From a virus: a DNA stretch of 28,594 bases. Positions 1-8,192 of the stretch are shown piece after piece; within the stretch, counting starts at the first letter, position 1; the number at the start of each line of letters is the position of its first letter. The DNA lies in IMG/VR virus record IMGVR_UViG_3300009157_000039, positions 1 to 28,594 of that record. One strand, written 5' to 3'. Both the position numbers and the translations under genes were made by a program. The notes under the pieces are model-generated. The model was not told the DNA's origin. It searched no databases and saw only the letters and a list, made by a program, of their open reading frames with translations.

Positions 1-63
1 GCGCAAACGATGGAGTGCTGCGCGCAAACGATGGAGTGCTGCGCGCCATAGATGGCTGATTGG
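1..63. repeat. 21-bp tandem repeat at the left edge
   Basis: Two identical 21-bp units occupy 1-21 and 22-42. A degenerate third unit follows at 43-63. The repeat is in frame with the leftward gene that covers it and encodes the seven-residue unit RSTPSFA twice, then RSTPSMA-like residues lost by divergence. Because it sits exactly at the window edge, more copies may lie outside. It could be a real coding minisatellite in a disordered tail or a contig-end effect. Confidence 0.85.
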
Positions 64-1180
64 GAGAAAACGTCATTGCTCGATCCAATGCCCCCCATCC
101 TTGGTGGGCGAAATCACTATCTTCACTAATTGGATTTCCGTAATCATCGACATTTGGACTGGGCGACCAATCAACAATGTCACCAGGGGGGGCGCTGGGC
201 GCACCGGGCGTCGCTGTCCGTCCACCAAAGCTCGACCCTCCTATTATCGCGCCGCCACCCGGCATAGCCGCCACCGTCGATCCGCCCAGTGCTACTGAGC
301 CTTTTTCACCACTGCCCGGTTGTCCGAATGCGCCGGGAGAGACGATGCTTCCTGGATGGCTTGTCGGAGCGTTGGCGGCCATGGCGGAAGCCGCTGCGGC
401 AAGAGCGGCAGCGTCATTGGCCTGGGCGGCCTGAGACTGTTCGCTGGTGTCGTCGCCGCTGCGACCGAAGGGGCTCACGCTGGTATACCCGGGGTCGGGC
501 GTGGTAAAGCTCGGAGAGCCCAAAGCGGGGTCGGCGACACCTTCCCCGAAGCCTTCCCGGCCTTCTCCGCCGCGCCCGCCGAATGGTCCACCGACGACCG
601 CCCCCGCAGTATCGTCATTGGTTGTCATCGAGGCATTCGATGTCGTCATCGCGCCGCCGGGAGTCATCGCGCCGCCGGGCGCGGCAGGATCGCCCAGCGC
701 GCTCATCGCCGAGAGCGCGCCTGAGACCGCGTCGGCAGCGGCCTGGGTGTCGGGATCGGCGCTGTCGTCCGTCGTCTCGGACACCGTATCTGTCGGTTGC
801 CCTTGATTGAAGTCCGGCGTGTTCGCGCCAAACAACGCACCCACGTCGACAGACGACGCATCACCGGGCTGCGACGCGCCAGCACCAGCTCCCGGCGAGA
901 ACCCGCCGGCAACGCCCATCGCGTCCGCACTCGCGACGTTGCTGTCGCCACCTCTGCCGACCGGGAACGGCGTGATGTTGCTGTCGCGCGACGACTGCGC
1001 TGCAGTCTGTGCCAGTATCGCGCGCGCGATGGCATCGCGGCGTGCTTTCGGATCGTAGTCGCCGCCCCACACCTGCGCGCGCAGCGCGGCTGGATCGTAG
1101 CTGCCGGTCGTCGGATCAAGCGACTGCTCGACGATGTCGCGCGTCACGCTGCGGCGGATCGGAAATTGCGGGCGTGCCAT
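1..1180 (-). CDS. Gly/Ala-rich low-complexity virion protein, partial (C-terminus cut by window)
   Basis: An open minus-strand frame runs from ATG at 1180 off the left edge, giving at least 393 residues. The start follows GAGG seven bases upstream and begins 10 bases after the stop of the preceding tail-module gene. The N-terminus (MARPQFPIRRSVTRDI) looks ordered. After about residue 75 it becomes very rich in Gly, Ala, Ser, Pro, Thr and Asp, with GGAMTPGGAMTT-type repeats and Gly-rich stretches, ending in a seven-residue tandem repeat. I recognise no domain. Its place after the adaptor and tail-closure genes suggests a tail, internal or ejection protein; this is inference from position. Confidence 0.75.
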   Translation of the reverse strand, partial: MARPQFPIRRSVTRDIVEQSLDPTTGSYDPAALRAQVWGGDYDPKARRDAIARAILAQTAAQSSRDSNITPFPVGRGGDSNVASADAMGVAGGFSPGAGAGASQPGDASSVDVGALFGANTPDFNQGQPTDTVSETTDDSADPDTQAAADAVSGALSAMSALGDPAAPGGAMTPGGAMTTSNASMTTNDDTAGAVVGGPFGGRGGEGREGFGEGVADPALGSPSFTTPDPGYTSVSPFGRSGDDTSEQSQAAQANDAAALAAAASAMAANAPTSHPGSIVSPGAFGQPGSGEKGSVALGGSTVAAMPGGGAIIGGSSFGGRTATPGAPSAPPGDIVDWSPSPNVDDYGNPISEDSDFAHQGWGALDRAMTFSPNQPSMARSTPSFARSTPSFA

Positions 1181-1189
1181 TTGCCTACC

Positions 1190-2857
1190 TCACACGTTCA
1201 CGCCAGCCGGCTCGAACGTCGCCGTGATGGCGATGATCTCGACGTTCGGCGGCGCTTGCTGAGCGACCGTCACCTGCACGATGGGCGCATGCGCAAAGCC
1301 GGTCATGCCGATGGACTGCCACATCGAATTGCGGATCGGCGCGCGCGTGACGCCGGGCTGGTCCCAGTGCGCTTGGTCCCACTTGCCCTGGTCCCAGACT
1401 TCCAGCAGGCCGGGATCAGCGCCGGGCGGCGGCGGCGGCGGGATGGTGACCTCGTAGTCGACCGTCGCGGTGAGCTGCGGCTCGAACGGCTCGAACGGCT
1501 GGCCGGTCGAGAACACCGCGCGGGCCTGATGCCACACGAATTCCGCAGCCGGCTGACCGAAGGTTTCCCAGCCGCCGACATAGGTCGCCACGTAGGGCGC
1601 GCCGTCGTCCTTGCCGGTGCGGTTCGCCAGCATGACGATGCCGTCCTGATTGCCGAAATAGAGATCGGCGCCGAGACGCGCGAAGCACAGCGCATCCCAC
1701 CCGACCGCGCGCGCCCAGGCGCCCGTGGCGTTGTTCGCCACCGCGCAGTAGCGATTGCCCGGAGACCCGCCCGGCCACGTCACGAGGAAAATCCCCTGCT
1801 CGTCCCACTTCTTGATCGTCCACGGCAGCGTGCGCTTGAGCGTAACCTCCTCGCGCCACATCGGCTTGATGGAGCGCGTCACCATCGCGAGTTCGAGCTG
1901 CCCGGCAGACTTGGTCAGCACCTGCGAAAGCGGAACGATGCCGTCGACCGTCAGGATCATCAGATCGCCGCCGATCAGCGTGTGCGCGTTCTTCCCGAGA
2001 GGCGGCGAGACGTCGTAGCGCCCCTCCTGCCGCCAGCTCGCCACGCTCGACGGGTCGGTGCCGCTGAACAGCAGTATCTCGCCGAGATTTGTCGCCATGA
2101 CGCACTTGTTATCGAGACCGTCGCCCGCATCGACCGACCAGTTCGCTCCGAAGAGCAGACTGCCGCCCCTCGTCGCCGCGCCCGACAGCGGAAATCTCTT
2201 CAGCGTGCCGGCGATGCTGTCGATGTCGAGGTAGTAGAGGTTCATCGTGTTGCCTTCCACGAAGAACAGCCGGCTGAGATACTTCCAGACGTGCGTCAGG
2301 CCGGTCATCGGCAGACCGCTCGTCGGGTGCTTGATCTGATCAGCCGATGGCGCGCTCGCATCCAGCGTCAGCCATGTCGTGCCATCGAACCGCAGCGGAG
2401 GCTGTCCGGTGTCGTTCACCGCGATCAGGTAATTACCGCTCAAGTTCGACATCTGCGCCGTGGCGTAGTTGCCGCTCGTCTGTCCGGACTTCACCAGGAC
2501 CGGGGTCGGCGCCGTCACATCGAACAGCTTGGTCTGCTGCGCAGCAAAGATGCGCACGTTGCTGCCGTAGGTGTATTCGAACATGCTGATGACTGACTGG
2601 CGCGATGCCGAAGGGACCGGCGGCACCGGGCCATCGAGCGCATGCAGATCGCAATGTCGGACGCAGCCGCCGCGCAATTTCGCGCCGCGCATGGTCGGGA
2701 ACCAATTGTCGCAAACGATGCAGCCGCCCGGCTGCATGTAAGCTTCGTTCTCGTGCTGCACGATGCCCCGCGTGGGAGCCGGCAGCGTATGCGTCTTGAG
2801 GTTCTGCGCGTACTGCTGCGGCAGCGCCTGACGGCGGAATGCGACGTGGCTGCTCAT
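1190..2857 (-). CDS. Phage head-closure/tail structural protein (NWFP-motif type)
   Basis: This 555-residue protein starts at ATG 2857, overlapping the previous stop by four bases. Near residues 44-60 it has an NWFPTMRGAKLRGG segment, which resembles a motif I associate with podovirus and prophage stabilisation/tail proteins encoded just after the gp4-like adaptor. The rest is rich in short beta-type segments with repeated aromatic and Gly turns (for example FDGTTW and WPGGSPGNRY), compatible with a beta-propeller or beta-sandwich. A Pro-rich PPPPPPG linker occurs near residue 475. Order after capsid and adaptor supports a structural role in tail or head closure. The exact position in the virion is not shown by sequence. 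Confidence 0.7.
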   Translation of the reverse strand: MSSHVAFRRQALPQQYAQNLKTHTLPAPTRGIVQHENEAYMQPGGCIVCDNWFPTMRGAKLRGGCVRHCDLHALDGPVPPVPSASRQSVISMFEYTYGSNVRIFAAQQTKLFDVTAPTPVLVKSGQTSGNYATAQMSNLSGNYLIAVNDTGQPPLRFDGTTWLTLDASAPSADQIKHPTSGLPMTGLTHVWKYLSRLFFVEGNTMNLYYLDIDSIAGTLKRFPLSGAATRGGSLLFGANWSVDAGDGLDNKCVMATNLGEILLFSGTDPSSVASWRQEGRYDVSPPLGKNAHTLIGGDLMILTVDGIVPLSQVLTKSAGQLELAMVTRSIKPMWREEVTLKRTLPWTIKKWDEQGIFLVTWPGGSPGNRYCAVANNATGAWARAVGWDALCFARLGADLYFGNQDGIVMLANRTGKDDGAPYVATYVGGWETFGQPAAEFVWHQARAVFSTGQPFEPFEPQLTATVDYEVTIPPPPPPGADPGLLEVWDQGKWDQAHWDQPGVTRAPIRNSMWQSIGMTGFAHAPIVQVTVAQQAPPNVEIIAITATFEPAGVNV

Positions 2858-3645
2858 GGCGACCGACCCCAGCCAGCCTGCCAGGGCACTGCGACCCTGG
2901 CGTTCCAGCTGACCGGCGTCCTGCCGGCGAAGATCGGCGACGGCTTGTTGGAACCCATCAGCATGGTCAGCGCGTCGCTATACGTGCCGAGGTCTTCCTG
3001 ATAGGGCGACCCTTTCTGCGCCTTCCATTGCCACGTCATGCCCAGCTTCAGCAGCCGCTCGGGCAGGCGAAACGCATCGTTGTCGTTCACGAAGCGGTCG
3101 CCCAGGCCGCCGCCGTTCAGCACGACGCAATTCTTGTCGAGGTAGGCGAACGTCGCCAGGACGCCCGGCACAGCCGGCACGACCGGCGGTCCCGGCTGCT
3201 CGGCGACCGGACCCATCATGATCGGGTGAATGAGCATCTGGTTGCCTTGCAGCGTCCACTCGCCCCAGGCGTCCTCCTCGTTCGCGGCGCGGCGGCGCAG
3301 CCACTCGGAATAATCGGGAATGAACAGCATCGGCTGCTGCGTCGAGGTACTCCTCCACACCTCGGCGGTGAGCAGCATGCGCTGATAGTTGGCCGGCAGA
3401 TTGAACGCCGACGTGCCGGTCACGACGCCGGTCGCCGGGTCCTTGACGCCGTCGCCGATGAACGAGGTCGACGTCTTCATCTGCCGCCATTCGCGTAGAT
3501 CGTAGGCGATGCGCTGCGCCATCTCGGTGGCGAGCGTCGCCATCTCGAACATGGTGCGGTTGGTGGTGATGCTCGCAAACACGGTGGTCGGCCTTTGCAC
3601 GCCGACCACCGCGCAAACGTCCTGCACCACCGTCAACAGCGACAT
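2854..3645 (-). CDS. Head-tail adaptor / gp4-like tail accessory protein
   Basis: The protein has 263 residues and starts at ATG 3645 with AGGG about nine bases upstream. The N-terminus (SLLTVVQDVCAVVGVQRP) and the later ATEMAQRIAYDLREWRQM helix and LPANYQRML segment match the style of P22 gp4-like adaptor/DNA stabilisation proteins, which bind below the portal ring. The C-terminal part includes RLLKLGMTWQWKAQKG, also typical of this family. The gene lies between the capsid-associated protein and the 555-residue closure protein and overlaps the latter by ATGA. The assignment rests on recalled family flavour plus order, not on a search. Confidence 0.7.
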   Translation of the reverse strand: MSLLTVVQDVCAVVGVQRPTTVFASITTNRTMFEMATLATEMAQRIAYDLREWRQMKTSTSFIGDGVKDPATGVVTGTSAFNLPANYQRMLLTAEVWRSTSTQQPMLFIPDYSEWLRRRAANEEDAWGEWTLQGNQMLIHPIMMGPVAEQPGPPVVPAVPGVLATFAYLDKNCVVLNGGGLGDRFVNDNDAFRLPERLLKLGMTWQWKAQKGSPYQEDLGTYSDALTMLMGSNKPSPIFAGRTPVSWNARVAVPWQAGWGRSP

Positions 3646-3648
3646 GGA

Positions 3649-4338
3649 TCACCCTGGCCTGCGCATGTCGGCCGCCATCCGCTCCAACGTCTTGCGGTTC
3701 GGCGCACCCTGCGGCGCGTGCCCGGTGTTCGCCTTGATCATCTCGGCGAGCTGCGTGTCGGTCATGTCGTCCCACCGATTGTCGGCAGGTACGGCGCGCC
3801 GCGCCGCTGTGAGGTCTTCCTGCAGCGTCTCGTTCTTCGCGCGCAGCGCCTCCAGCTCGGCGAGCATCACGGAGTTCGGCACGTTGCGCTTCGCGTCGGA
3901 CAGGTACTCCTGCGCGGCGTTCTTGAACTCGCGCCCGCCAGTGCCGAGGTTCTTCAGCTCGGTCCCATCGACCAGGGCGAGCTGCTCGACCGTGTAGATG
4001 TTCAGCGCGCGCAGCTCGGCGCGGCGCGCCTCGGTCAGGAACGGCACATGATCGAGCGGCGTGCCGCTCTTGGTCTGCGTCGCGTGCTCCTTGAATTGTC
4101 GGTACTGACGCGAGAAGCGTTCGGCGTAGGTGATCGAACGCTGCCCGCCGGTCAGTGGGTCGGTGATCCAGTGCGACATCGCGATCGCCGGCTGGATCGT
4201 GTTGTTGCGCGAGCCTGGACCGCGTATCTCGCAGTGCTCGACGTCGTCGTAGATCGGGCGGCCCTGCTCCAGGGTTTTAGCGTCGTTCAGGATTGGGATG
4301 ATCCGAAAGATTACCAAAAGAGCGTCATCAGGCGTCAT
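3649..4338 (-). CDS. Capsid-associated phage protein with HhH-like segment
   Basis: I chose ATG 4338 (229 residues) because GGAG lies six bases upstream. A longer reading from 4476 would need a TTG start inside a hairpin. The N-terminal half contains RGPGSRNNTIQPAI and FSRQYRQFKEH, then GTPLDHVPFLTEARRAEL. The middle (roughly residues 115-155) reads LRALNIYTVEQLALVDG followed by LGTGGREF, a helix-hairpin-helix-like pattern. A coiled-coil stretch follows (LEALRAKNETLQEDLTAARR). Proteins of this layout commonly follow the major capsid gene in podovirus-type genomes; their function is not established to my knowledge. Confidence 0.75.
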   Translation of the reverse strand: MTPDDALLVIFRIIPILNDAKTLEQGRPIYDDVEHCEIRGPGSRNNTIQPAIAMSHWITDPLTGGQRSITYAERFSRQYRQFKEHATQTKSGTPLDHVPFLTEARRAELRALNIYTVEQLALVDGTELKNLGTGGREFKNAAQEYLSDAKRNVPNSVMLAELEALRAKNETLQEDLTAARRAVPADNRWDDMTDTQLAEMIKANTGHAPQGAPNRKTLERMAADMRRPG

Positions 4339-4443
4339 CATTTGCTCCAGCGTTTCACATGAAACCAAAACCGACATGCGTGTCGCTTTTGGTCCGAGGC
4401 CGCCGCAGAGGCTTGTCACACGATCAACGGCGGCCCCGGTCTC

Positions 4444-4474
4444 GCGGCGGCGAAAAGGGTTAAACCGCCGCCGC
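4444..4474 (-). terminator. Hairpin after the major capsid gene (attenuator or partial terminator)
   Basis: GCGGCGGCG at 4444-4452 pairs perfectly with CGCCGCCGC at 4466-4474, a 9-bp GC-only stem with a 13-base loop. It lies 12 bases past the capsid stop on the leftward transcript and about 105 bases before the next start. No clean U-tract follows, so it may reduce rather than stop transcription, or stabilise the capsid mRNA 3' end. Confidence 0.6.
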
Positions 4475-4486
4475 AAACCGCGTCGG

Positions 4487-5506
4487 TTACGCCGCCGGGT
4501 TGCTGTCCCGGAAGCGCCAGTTGAACAGGCTCGACGTCATGGTCAGCTCGCCCATCCATCCGATGAATTGAGCAATCGCATCCTTGTCGATTGGCATCTG
4601 TCCGTCCCCGCTGAACAACTTGTCGAAGTTGCGGTCGGGGTGGTAGCGCAGACGGAACGTGTCGGTGTTGAGACCGAAGGTCGTATCCGCCGGCATGTTG
4701 CTGCCGATGCCGCCGTCAAGCACGATCTCTGCGCGCTTGCCGCCTCCGATGTATTCGAGCGCCGTGAAGCCCAGCTTCCCAAGCGAGGTCTCGTTGGTCT
4801 GCCGCTGGATCGCGACGGTCGCCGCGTCGTAGGCCGCGTAGTGCTGCGGCGACATGATCAGCAGATCGGCGTAGTCGCGACCGCGCGACTGCTGCGTCAT
4901 GATCGAGTTGAGGAGCGGGCGGATCGTCGTCGCATTCACCTGCGTGCCGATGACGGTGTTGTAGGTCTGCGCGTCGAACGACTTGGTCGCCCAGATCGTC
5001 GCGGTTCCCCGGTCGATGCCGCCGTAGATGTTGGTCGGCGTGATCGGCACTGCGGTGGCGAGGCCGGTGAGCTGCTTGTTGCCGTTCGCCGTGCCGTCCG
5101 AAAAGATGCCGGCATCCATTGCGTCTTCCAGCGCACGCTCCGCAGCGGACATGTAGCTGTCCAGAGTGTCCATCAGCTGCGCGGAGCCAGAGTTGTTCAG
5201 GATTTCCTGCATCGACAGGATGATCGGCACGACCACCTGCTTCGGGTCGTAGAAGGCGTCATTGAACAAATCGATGGCGGGGTTCAACAGCTGATCGTAG
5301 CCGTTGTACCACTGCGCGAGTTGCTTACCGATTTGCAACGTCTGGCGGATTTTCGGACCAGAGTATGTTTGCCACAAACCCTTCCGCCGCATCACCGCCA
5401 GGAGCACGTTGTTGTTCGACACGAGGTCTTCGTAGGACGAGCTGCGGTCTTCAACCGCCATCGAGAGAATTTGCTGATAGGCAGCATTCGTGGTGACGTT
5501 CGGCAC
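4487..5506 (-). CDS. Major capsid protein
   Basis: This 339-residue protein has the look of a phage major capsid protein of the HK97-fold class. An N-terminal helix region (MAVEDRSSSYEDLVSNNN) precedes LLAVMRRKGLWQTYSG, then QLMDTLDSYMSAAERALEDAM, the spine-helix type segment. The middle holds YNTVIGTQ, YADLLIMSPQHYAAYDAA and a C-terminal domain ending SSLFNWRFRDSN. Start is GTG 5506 with a strong GGAGAGGG four bases upstream, a start that ATG-only gene callers would miss. It follows the scaffold gene, and a stable hairpin lies just after its stop, consistent with a highly expressed gene. Confidence 0.88.
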   Translation of the reverse strand: MPNVTTNAAYQQILSMAVEDRSSSYEDLVSNNNVLLAVMRRKGLWQTYSGPKIRQTLQIGKQLAQWYNGYDQLLNPAIDLFNDAFYDPKQVVVPIILSMQEILNNSGSAQLMDTLDSYMSAAERALEDAMDAGIFSDGTANGNKQLTGLATAVPITPTNIYGGIDRGTATIWATKSFDAQTYNTVIGTQVNATTIRPLLNSIMTQQSRGRDYADLLIMSPQHYAAYDAATVAIQRQTNETSLGKLGFTALEYIGGGKRAEIVLDGGIGSNMPADTTFGLNTDTFRLRYHPDRNFDKLFSGDGQMPIDKDAIAQFIGWMGELTMTSSLFNWRFRDSNPAA

Positions 5507-5533
5507 GGTGCCCTCTCCACATGTTCATGGTCC

Positions 5534-6790
5534 CTACAGCGAGCCGCTCACCGATTTGATTGCGTTGGCGATGGCATCGCGACGACTGACCTTCGCGCGG
5601 GGGCGTGCGTGTCCGTTTGAGGGACCAGCTGGGGCACTGCCGCTGATCGAGCGGTCAGGTGTACGGGTCTGAGCCGTGGCGTTGCGGGTCTGAGCCGCTT
5701 GCGTGCCGTTGCGCGTCTGAGGCGCTTGCGTGCCCGGCCGAAGTAGTTCGGCGCGGCGATAGGCGGTGTCGAGGTCGAAACCCAGCTTGATTTCTTGCTC
5801 GATCAGATCGCCCAGCTCGTCCAGCCTGGGGTGCGACGTCGCGTATTGGTCGAGCGCACCTCGGGTGTGGACGAATTGCTGCTGATACTGCATCGCCTGC
5901 GCGTGCTTTTCAAGCTGCGCGATGCGCGCCTGCGCCTGCTTCAGCTGATGCAGCTGCGCTGCCTGCGCATTGCGCGCTTGCAGTATCTGCTGTTGCTCCG
6001 GAGTTTGGTTCACGACGTTCCATGCGATGTCGTGGAGTGTCAGTTGCTGCCCTTCCGGCGTGCGGAGGTTCAGGTTATTCACGATCACGTCGAGACCGCC
6101 GACCGGATCGTTGCGCAGCTTGGTTTCCATGTTGACGTAGTTCGTCAGCGCACGTTGCAGCGTGGTGCCCTGGGTTCGCGCGAGCCGCTCGAACGGCCGG
6201 ATCGTCTTCATCGTCTCGTGGTCGCCGCGATACTGCTCGTAGGCACGGCCGAATTCGTGGTGCATGCGATGCACTGCACCGCGCACGCTTTCCGGCGTCG
6301 CGTGCCACTCGGCCCTGGCGGTCTCGTCCATGCGCGGCGGCGCGTCGCGGAACGGCGCATCGTTCGGCAGCTGCCTGATCTGGCGCTGCGGCTGCTGCGC
6401 CTGCTGCGCCGGCTCCCTCGGCGCGAAATGACCGTGCTCGGCGCGCGCGCGCGGCGTCGTCTCGGGCGCGTCCTCTTGTTCGCTCGGCCGCTTGCGCAGG
6501 TTCAACTCTTTCGGCGGCTCGGACTTCAGCTTTGGCTGCTCACGCTCCATCGGCTCGGGCGGATTGTTGTCGCCCATCTTCGCCTCGCGCGGCTTGGCCT
6601 GGGCGGCGCGGTCGAACGCACGCTGGATGCTCTCGCGCCGGCTCAGCGCCGGCTTCGCCTCGACCGGCTTGTCGGGCGTCTGCGCGCCGACCGGCGACGA
6701 CGATGCGATGGGCGGGCTGGTGTCGATGACAACTTCGTTCGGCGGCGGTGCGGGTGCGGCGGGCGCGGGCGCGGTGGCAATGTCTGACAT
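5534..6790 (-). CDS. Capsid scaffolding protein
   Basis: The protein has 418 residues and lies immediately before the capsid gene. The first 60 residues are Pro/Ala-rich and probably disordered. A conserved segment SRRESIQRAFDRAAQAKPRE follows, typical of scaffold-like proteins in this position. The centre (about 130-330) is highly charged and helical, including long Gln/Ala coiled-coil stretches such as LQARNAQAAQLHQLKQAQARI. The C-terminus is basic (ARPRAKVSRRDAIANAIKSV), the usual site for contacting capsid subunits. It contains TRNGTQAAQTRNATAQT, a short internal repeat. The start has AAAGGCG upstream, within the end of the preceding gene. Confidence 0.82.
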   Translation of the reverse strand: MSDIATAPAPAAPAPPPNEVVIDTSPPIASSSPVGAQTPDKPVEAKPALSRRESIQRAFDRAAQAKPREAKMGDNNPPEPMEREQPKLKSEPPKELNLRKRPSEQEDAPETTPRARAEHGHFAPREPAQQAQQPQRQIRQLPNDAPFRDAPPRMDETARAEWHATPESVRGAVHRMHHEFGRAYEQYRGDHETMKTIRPFERLARTQGTTLQRALTNYVNMETKLRNDPVGGLDVIVNNLNLRTPEGQQLTLHDIAWNVVNQTPEQQQILQARNAQAAQLHQLKQAQARIAQLEKHAQAMQYQQQFVHTRGALDQYATSHPRLDELGDLIEQEIKLGFDLDTAYRRAELLRPGTQAPQTRNGTQAAQTRNATAQTRTPDRSISGSAPAGPSNGHARPRAKVSRRDAIANAIKSVSGSL

Positions 6791-6791
6791 C

Positions 6792-7094
6792 TCAAACGCC
6801 TTTCACTTTCTGGTACGCCTTGCGCAGCGCCTCCTGGCGCGCGCGTTTCACTTCCGGCGTATCGGTGCTGCGCACCTTCGGCTTCGGCTTTTCGTTGCCG
6901 ACCTCAGTCAGGCCCAGTGCGCGTCCGACCGCTCGGAACGCGGACTTGCTCTCGTAGAACCTGCCATCGACCTGCTCGGTCGGCTCCATGACATCCGAGA
7001 TCACGTAGGGCATCGGCAGCGTCGAGCGCGCAGGTAGCGTCTGCTCGTGCACGAAGCGCCAGCGGTTCGGTGCGATCTCGATCAGCTCGCTCAT
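6792..7094 (-). CDS. Small head-module protein, unknown function
   Basis: This 100-residue protein starts at ATG 7094, overlapping the SPRY-like gene stop by ATGA. The longer frame upstream is an out-of-frame shadow of that gene. It opens MSELIEIAPNRWRFVHEQTL, contains MPYVISDVMEPTEQVDGRFY and ends in a basic helix (KRARQEALRKAYQKVKGV). The DGRFYESKSAFRAVGRALGL segment is the kind often seen in small proteins encoded just before scaffold and capsid. I do not recognise a named domain. It sits two bases before the scaffold start, so it is probably co-translated. Confidence 0.75.
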   Translation of the reverse strand: MSELIEIAPNRWRFVHEQTLPARSTLPMPYVISDVMEPTEQVDGRFYESKSAFRAVGRALGLTEVGNEKPKPKVRSTDTPEVKRARQEALRKAYQKVKGV

Positions 7095-7861
7095 GTGGGC
7101 CACCCTGACGTAAACCCGGCAGGCACCGCGCCGCTGAACGGCGACGCACCGAAATTTACCGTCGTGATGTTGCCCGCAACGCCAGCCGTTCCGCCGAACG
7201 TGCAATACGGCACCATGGTGCCGGCCGGGATCGTGACACCTTCCGTGTTGGTCGCTGGATTGGCCGTTGCGCTGGCGAGCCACAGACCGGATGGCGCATG
7301 TCGAAACCACCCTCTGCGATTGTCGAGATCAACCGCAATCCCGACGACCGCACCAACAGGAAACGACCCTGCAATGATATCGACGATGTTTCCAACACCG
7401 TTGGCATGAACCGCGCCATTGGCAACGATCACGGCGCCCGTTGTCGCACCAGCACTCACGGCGGTATAAGTTGATGCTGGCGGCCCTACTCCCACTCCAA
7501 TGCGCAGAACGCTGCCTGAGTAGGCAGTGAACGCCATTTCGAAATAGTATTTTCCGTTGGTTTTCGCTGTTGCGCTCTTGGCACCCTGTTCGTTTGCCGT
7601 CGTGCCAGTATTGGTGGCGACGAGATTGCCGCCCGACAGCGTGACGGCGGCAACGCTCGCCGGATCGAACGTCGCATACGTCACAGGTGGCAACACGCCA
7701 ATCGTATCGAACACGACCGGCAGTCCCGGCTTGCCGACCACCTTGGTGACGGCGATGCCGCGACCGTTCGTGGCCTCGGTGACCGGCAAGCCAAGCTTGC
7801 CGGCCCCGACATCGACAATCGGCATGCCGCCCGACACAACAGTCACGACAGGAATGCCCAC
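7091..7861 (-). CDS. SPRY-like domain protein, probable head decoration or fibre
   Basis: This 256-residue protein starts at GTG 7861 with GAGGA four bases before it. The N-terminal 60 residues carry repeated motifs of the form GMPIVDVGAGKLGLPVTEA and GLPVVFDTIG. From about residue 60 the pattern is that of a SPRY/B30.2 beta-sandwich: NGKYYFEM, LRIGVGVG, VVGIAVDLDNRRGWFR, GLWLA, and finally NFGASPFSGAVPAGF. SPRY domains bind proteins or glycans. In the phage head module such a protein is probably a decoration or adhesion fibre exposed on the capsid. The domain is read from motif pattern; the virion role is inference. Confidence 0.7.
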   Translation of the reverse strand: MGIPVVTVVSGGMPIVDVGAGKLGLPVTEATNGRGIAVTKVVGKPGLPVVFDTIGVLPPVTYATFDPASVAAVTLSGGNLVATNTGTTANEQGAKSATAKTNGKYYFEMAFTAYSGSVLRIGVGVGPPASTYTAVSAGATTGAVIVANGAVHANGVGNIVDIIAGSFPVGAVVGIAVDLDNRRGWFRHAPSGLWLASATANPATNTEGVTIPAGTMVPYCTFGGTAGVAGNITTVNFGASPFSGAVPAGFTSGWPT

Positions 7862-7868
7862 GCTGTCC

Positions 7869-8192
7869 TCACTTCCTCTTCCGTGCGTCCTTGCGCAGCA
7901 GCTCGATCACCTCGTCCTTGTTCGACGCGCTGCTGACATCGACGCCGCGCTCATCGGCCAGCTCGCCCAGCTCGGCGCGCGTCATCTTGTGCAGCTCACT
8001 GTCCGAGGGGAGCAGCTCGCGTTCAAAGCCCTTCGGCTGCGCTTGCGGCGCAACCGGCGGCGCAGTCGGCGGCGCGGCGGGCGGCAGGACGTTGCTGCCC
8101 GGCGGTTCATTGATGCTGCCGCCCGACCCCTGGTTCGGATCGGCCGGATCGGCTGCTTTCGGTTCGTTGCTCTTCGGCGTGTTGTTGCTCAT
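7869..8192 (-). CDS. Small protein with disordered N-terminus and C-terminal HeH/SAP-like motif
   Basis: ATG 8192 overlaps the preceding stop by ATGA and gives 107 residues. Residues 1-55 are Pro/Ala/Asn-rich and likely unstructured. The C-terminal 40 residues (HKMTRAELGELADERGVDV, then NKDEVIELLRKD) match the helix-extended-helix/LEM/SAP-like pattern found in phage N and Rho-binding-like proteins and in some capsid-module proteins. This fold usually binds nucleic acid or protein. Here it may be a capsid decoration or an anchoring piece. Longer frames through this region are shadows of the next gene. Confidence 0.7.
   Translation of the reverse strand: MSNNTPKSNEPKAADPADPNQGSGGSINEPPGSNVLPPAAPPTAPPVAPQAQPKGFERELLPSDSELHKMTRAELGELADERGVDVSSASNKDEVIELLRKDARKRK

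Noticed and set aside
797-2596. 599-codon plus-strand frame
   Set aside because: It lies antisense to the 555-residue tail protein and the partial gene, is Arg/His-rich without fold, and lacks a ribosome site. Long antisense frames are expected in GC-rich phage DNA.
4339-4476. TTG-started upstream extension of the capsid-associated protein
   Set aside because: It would start inside the capsid hairpin; ATG 4338 has a proper GGAG.
4298-5620. 440-codon plus-strand frame across the capsid gene
   Set aside because: Antisense shadow of the capsid protein, with Arg/Val-rich nonsense composition.
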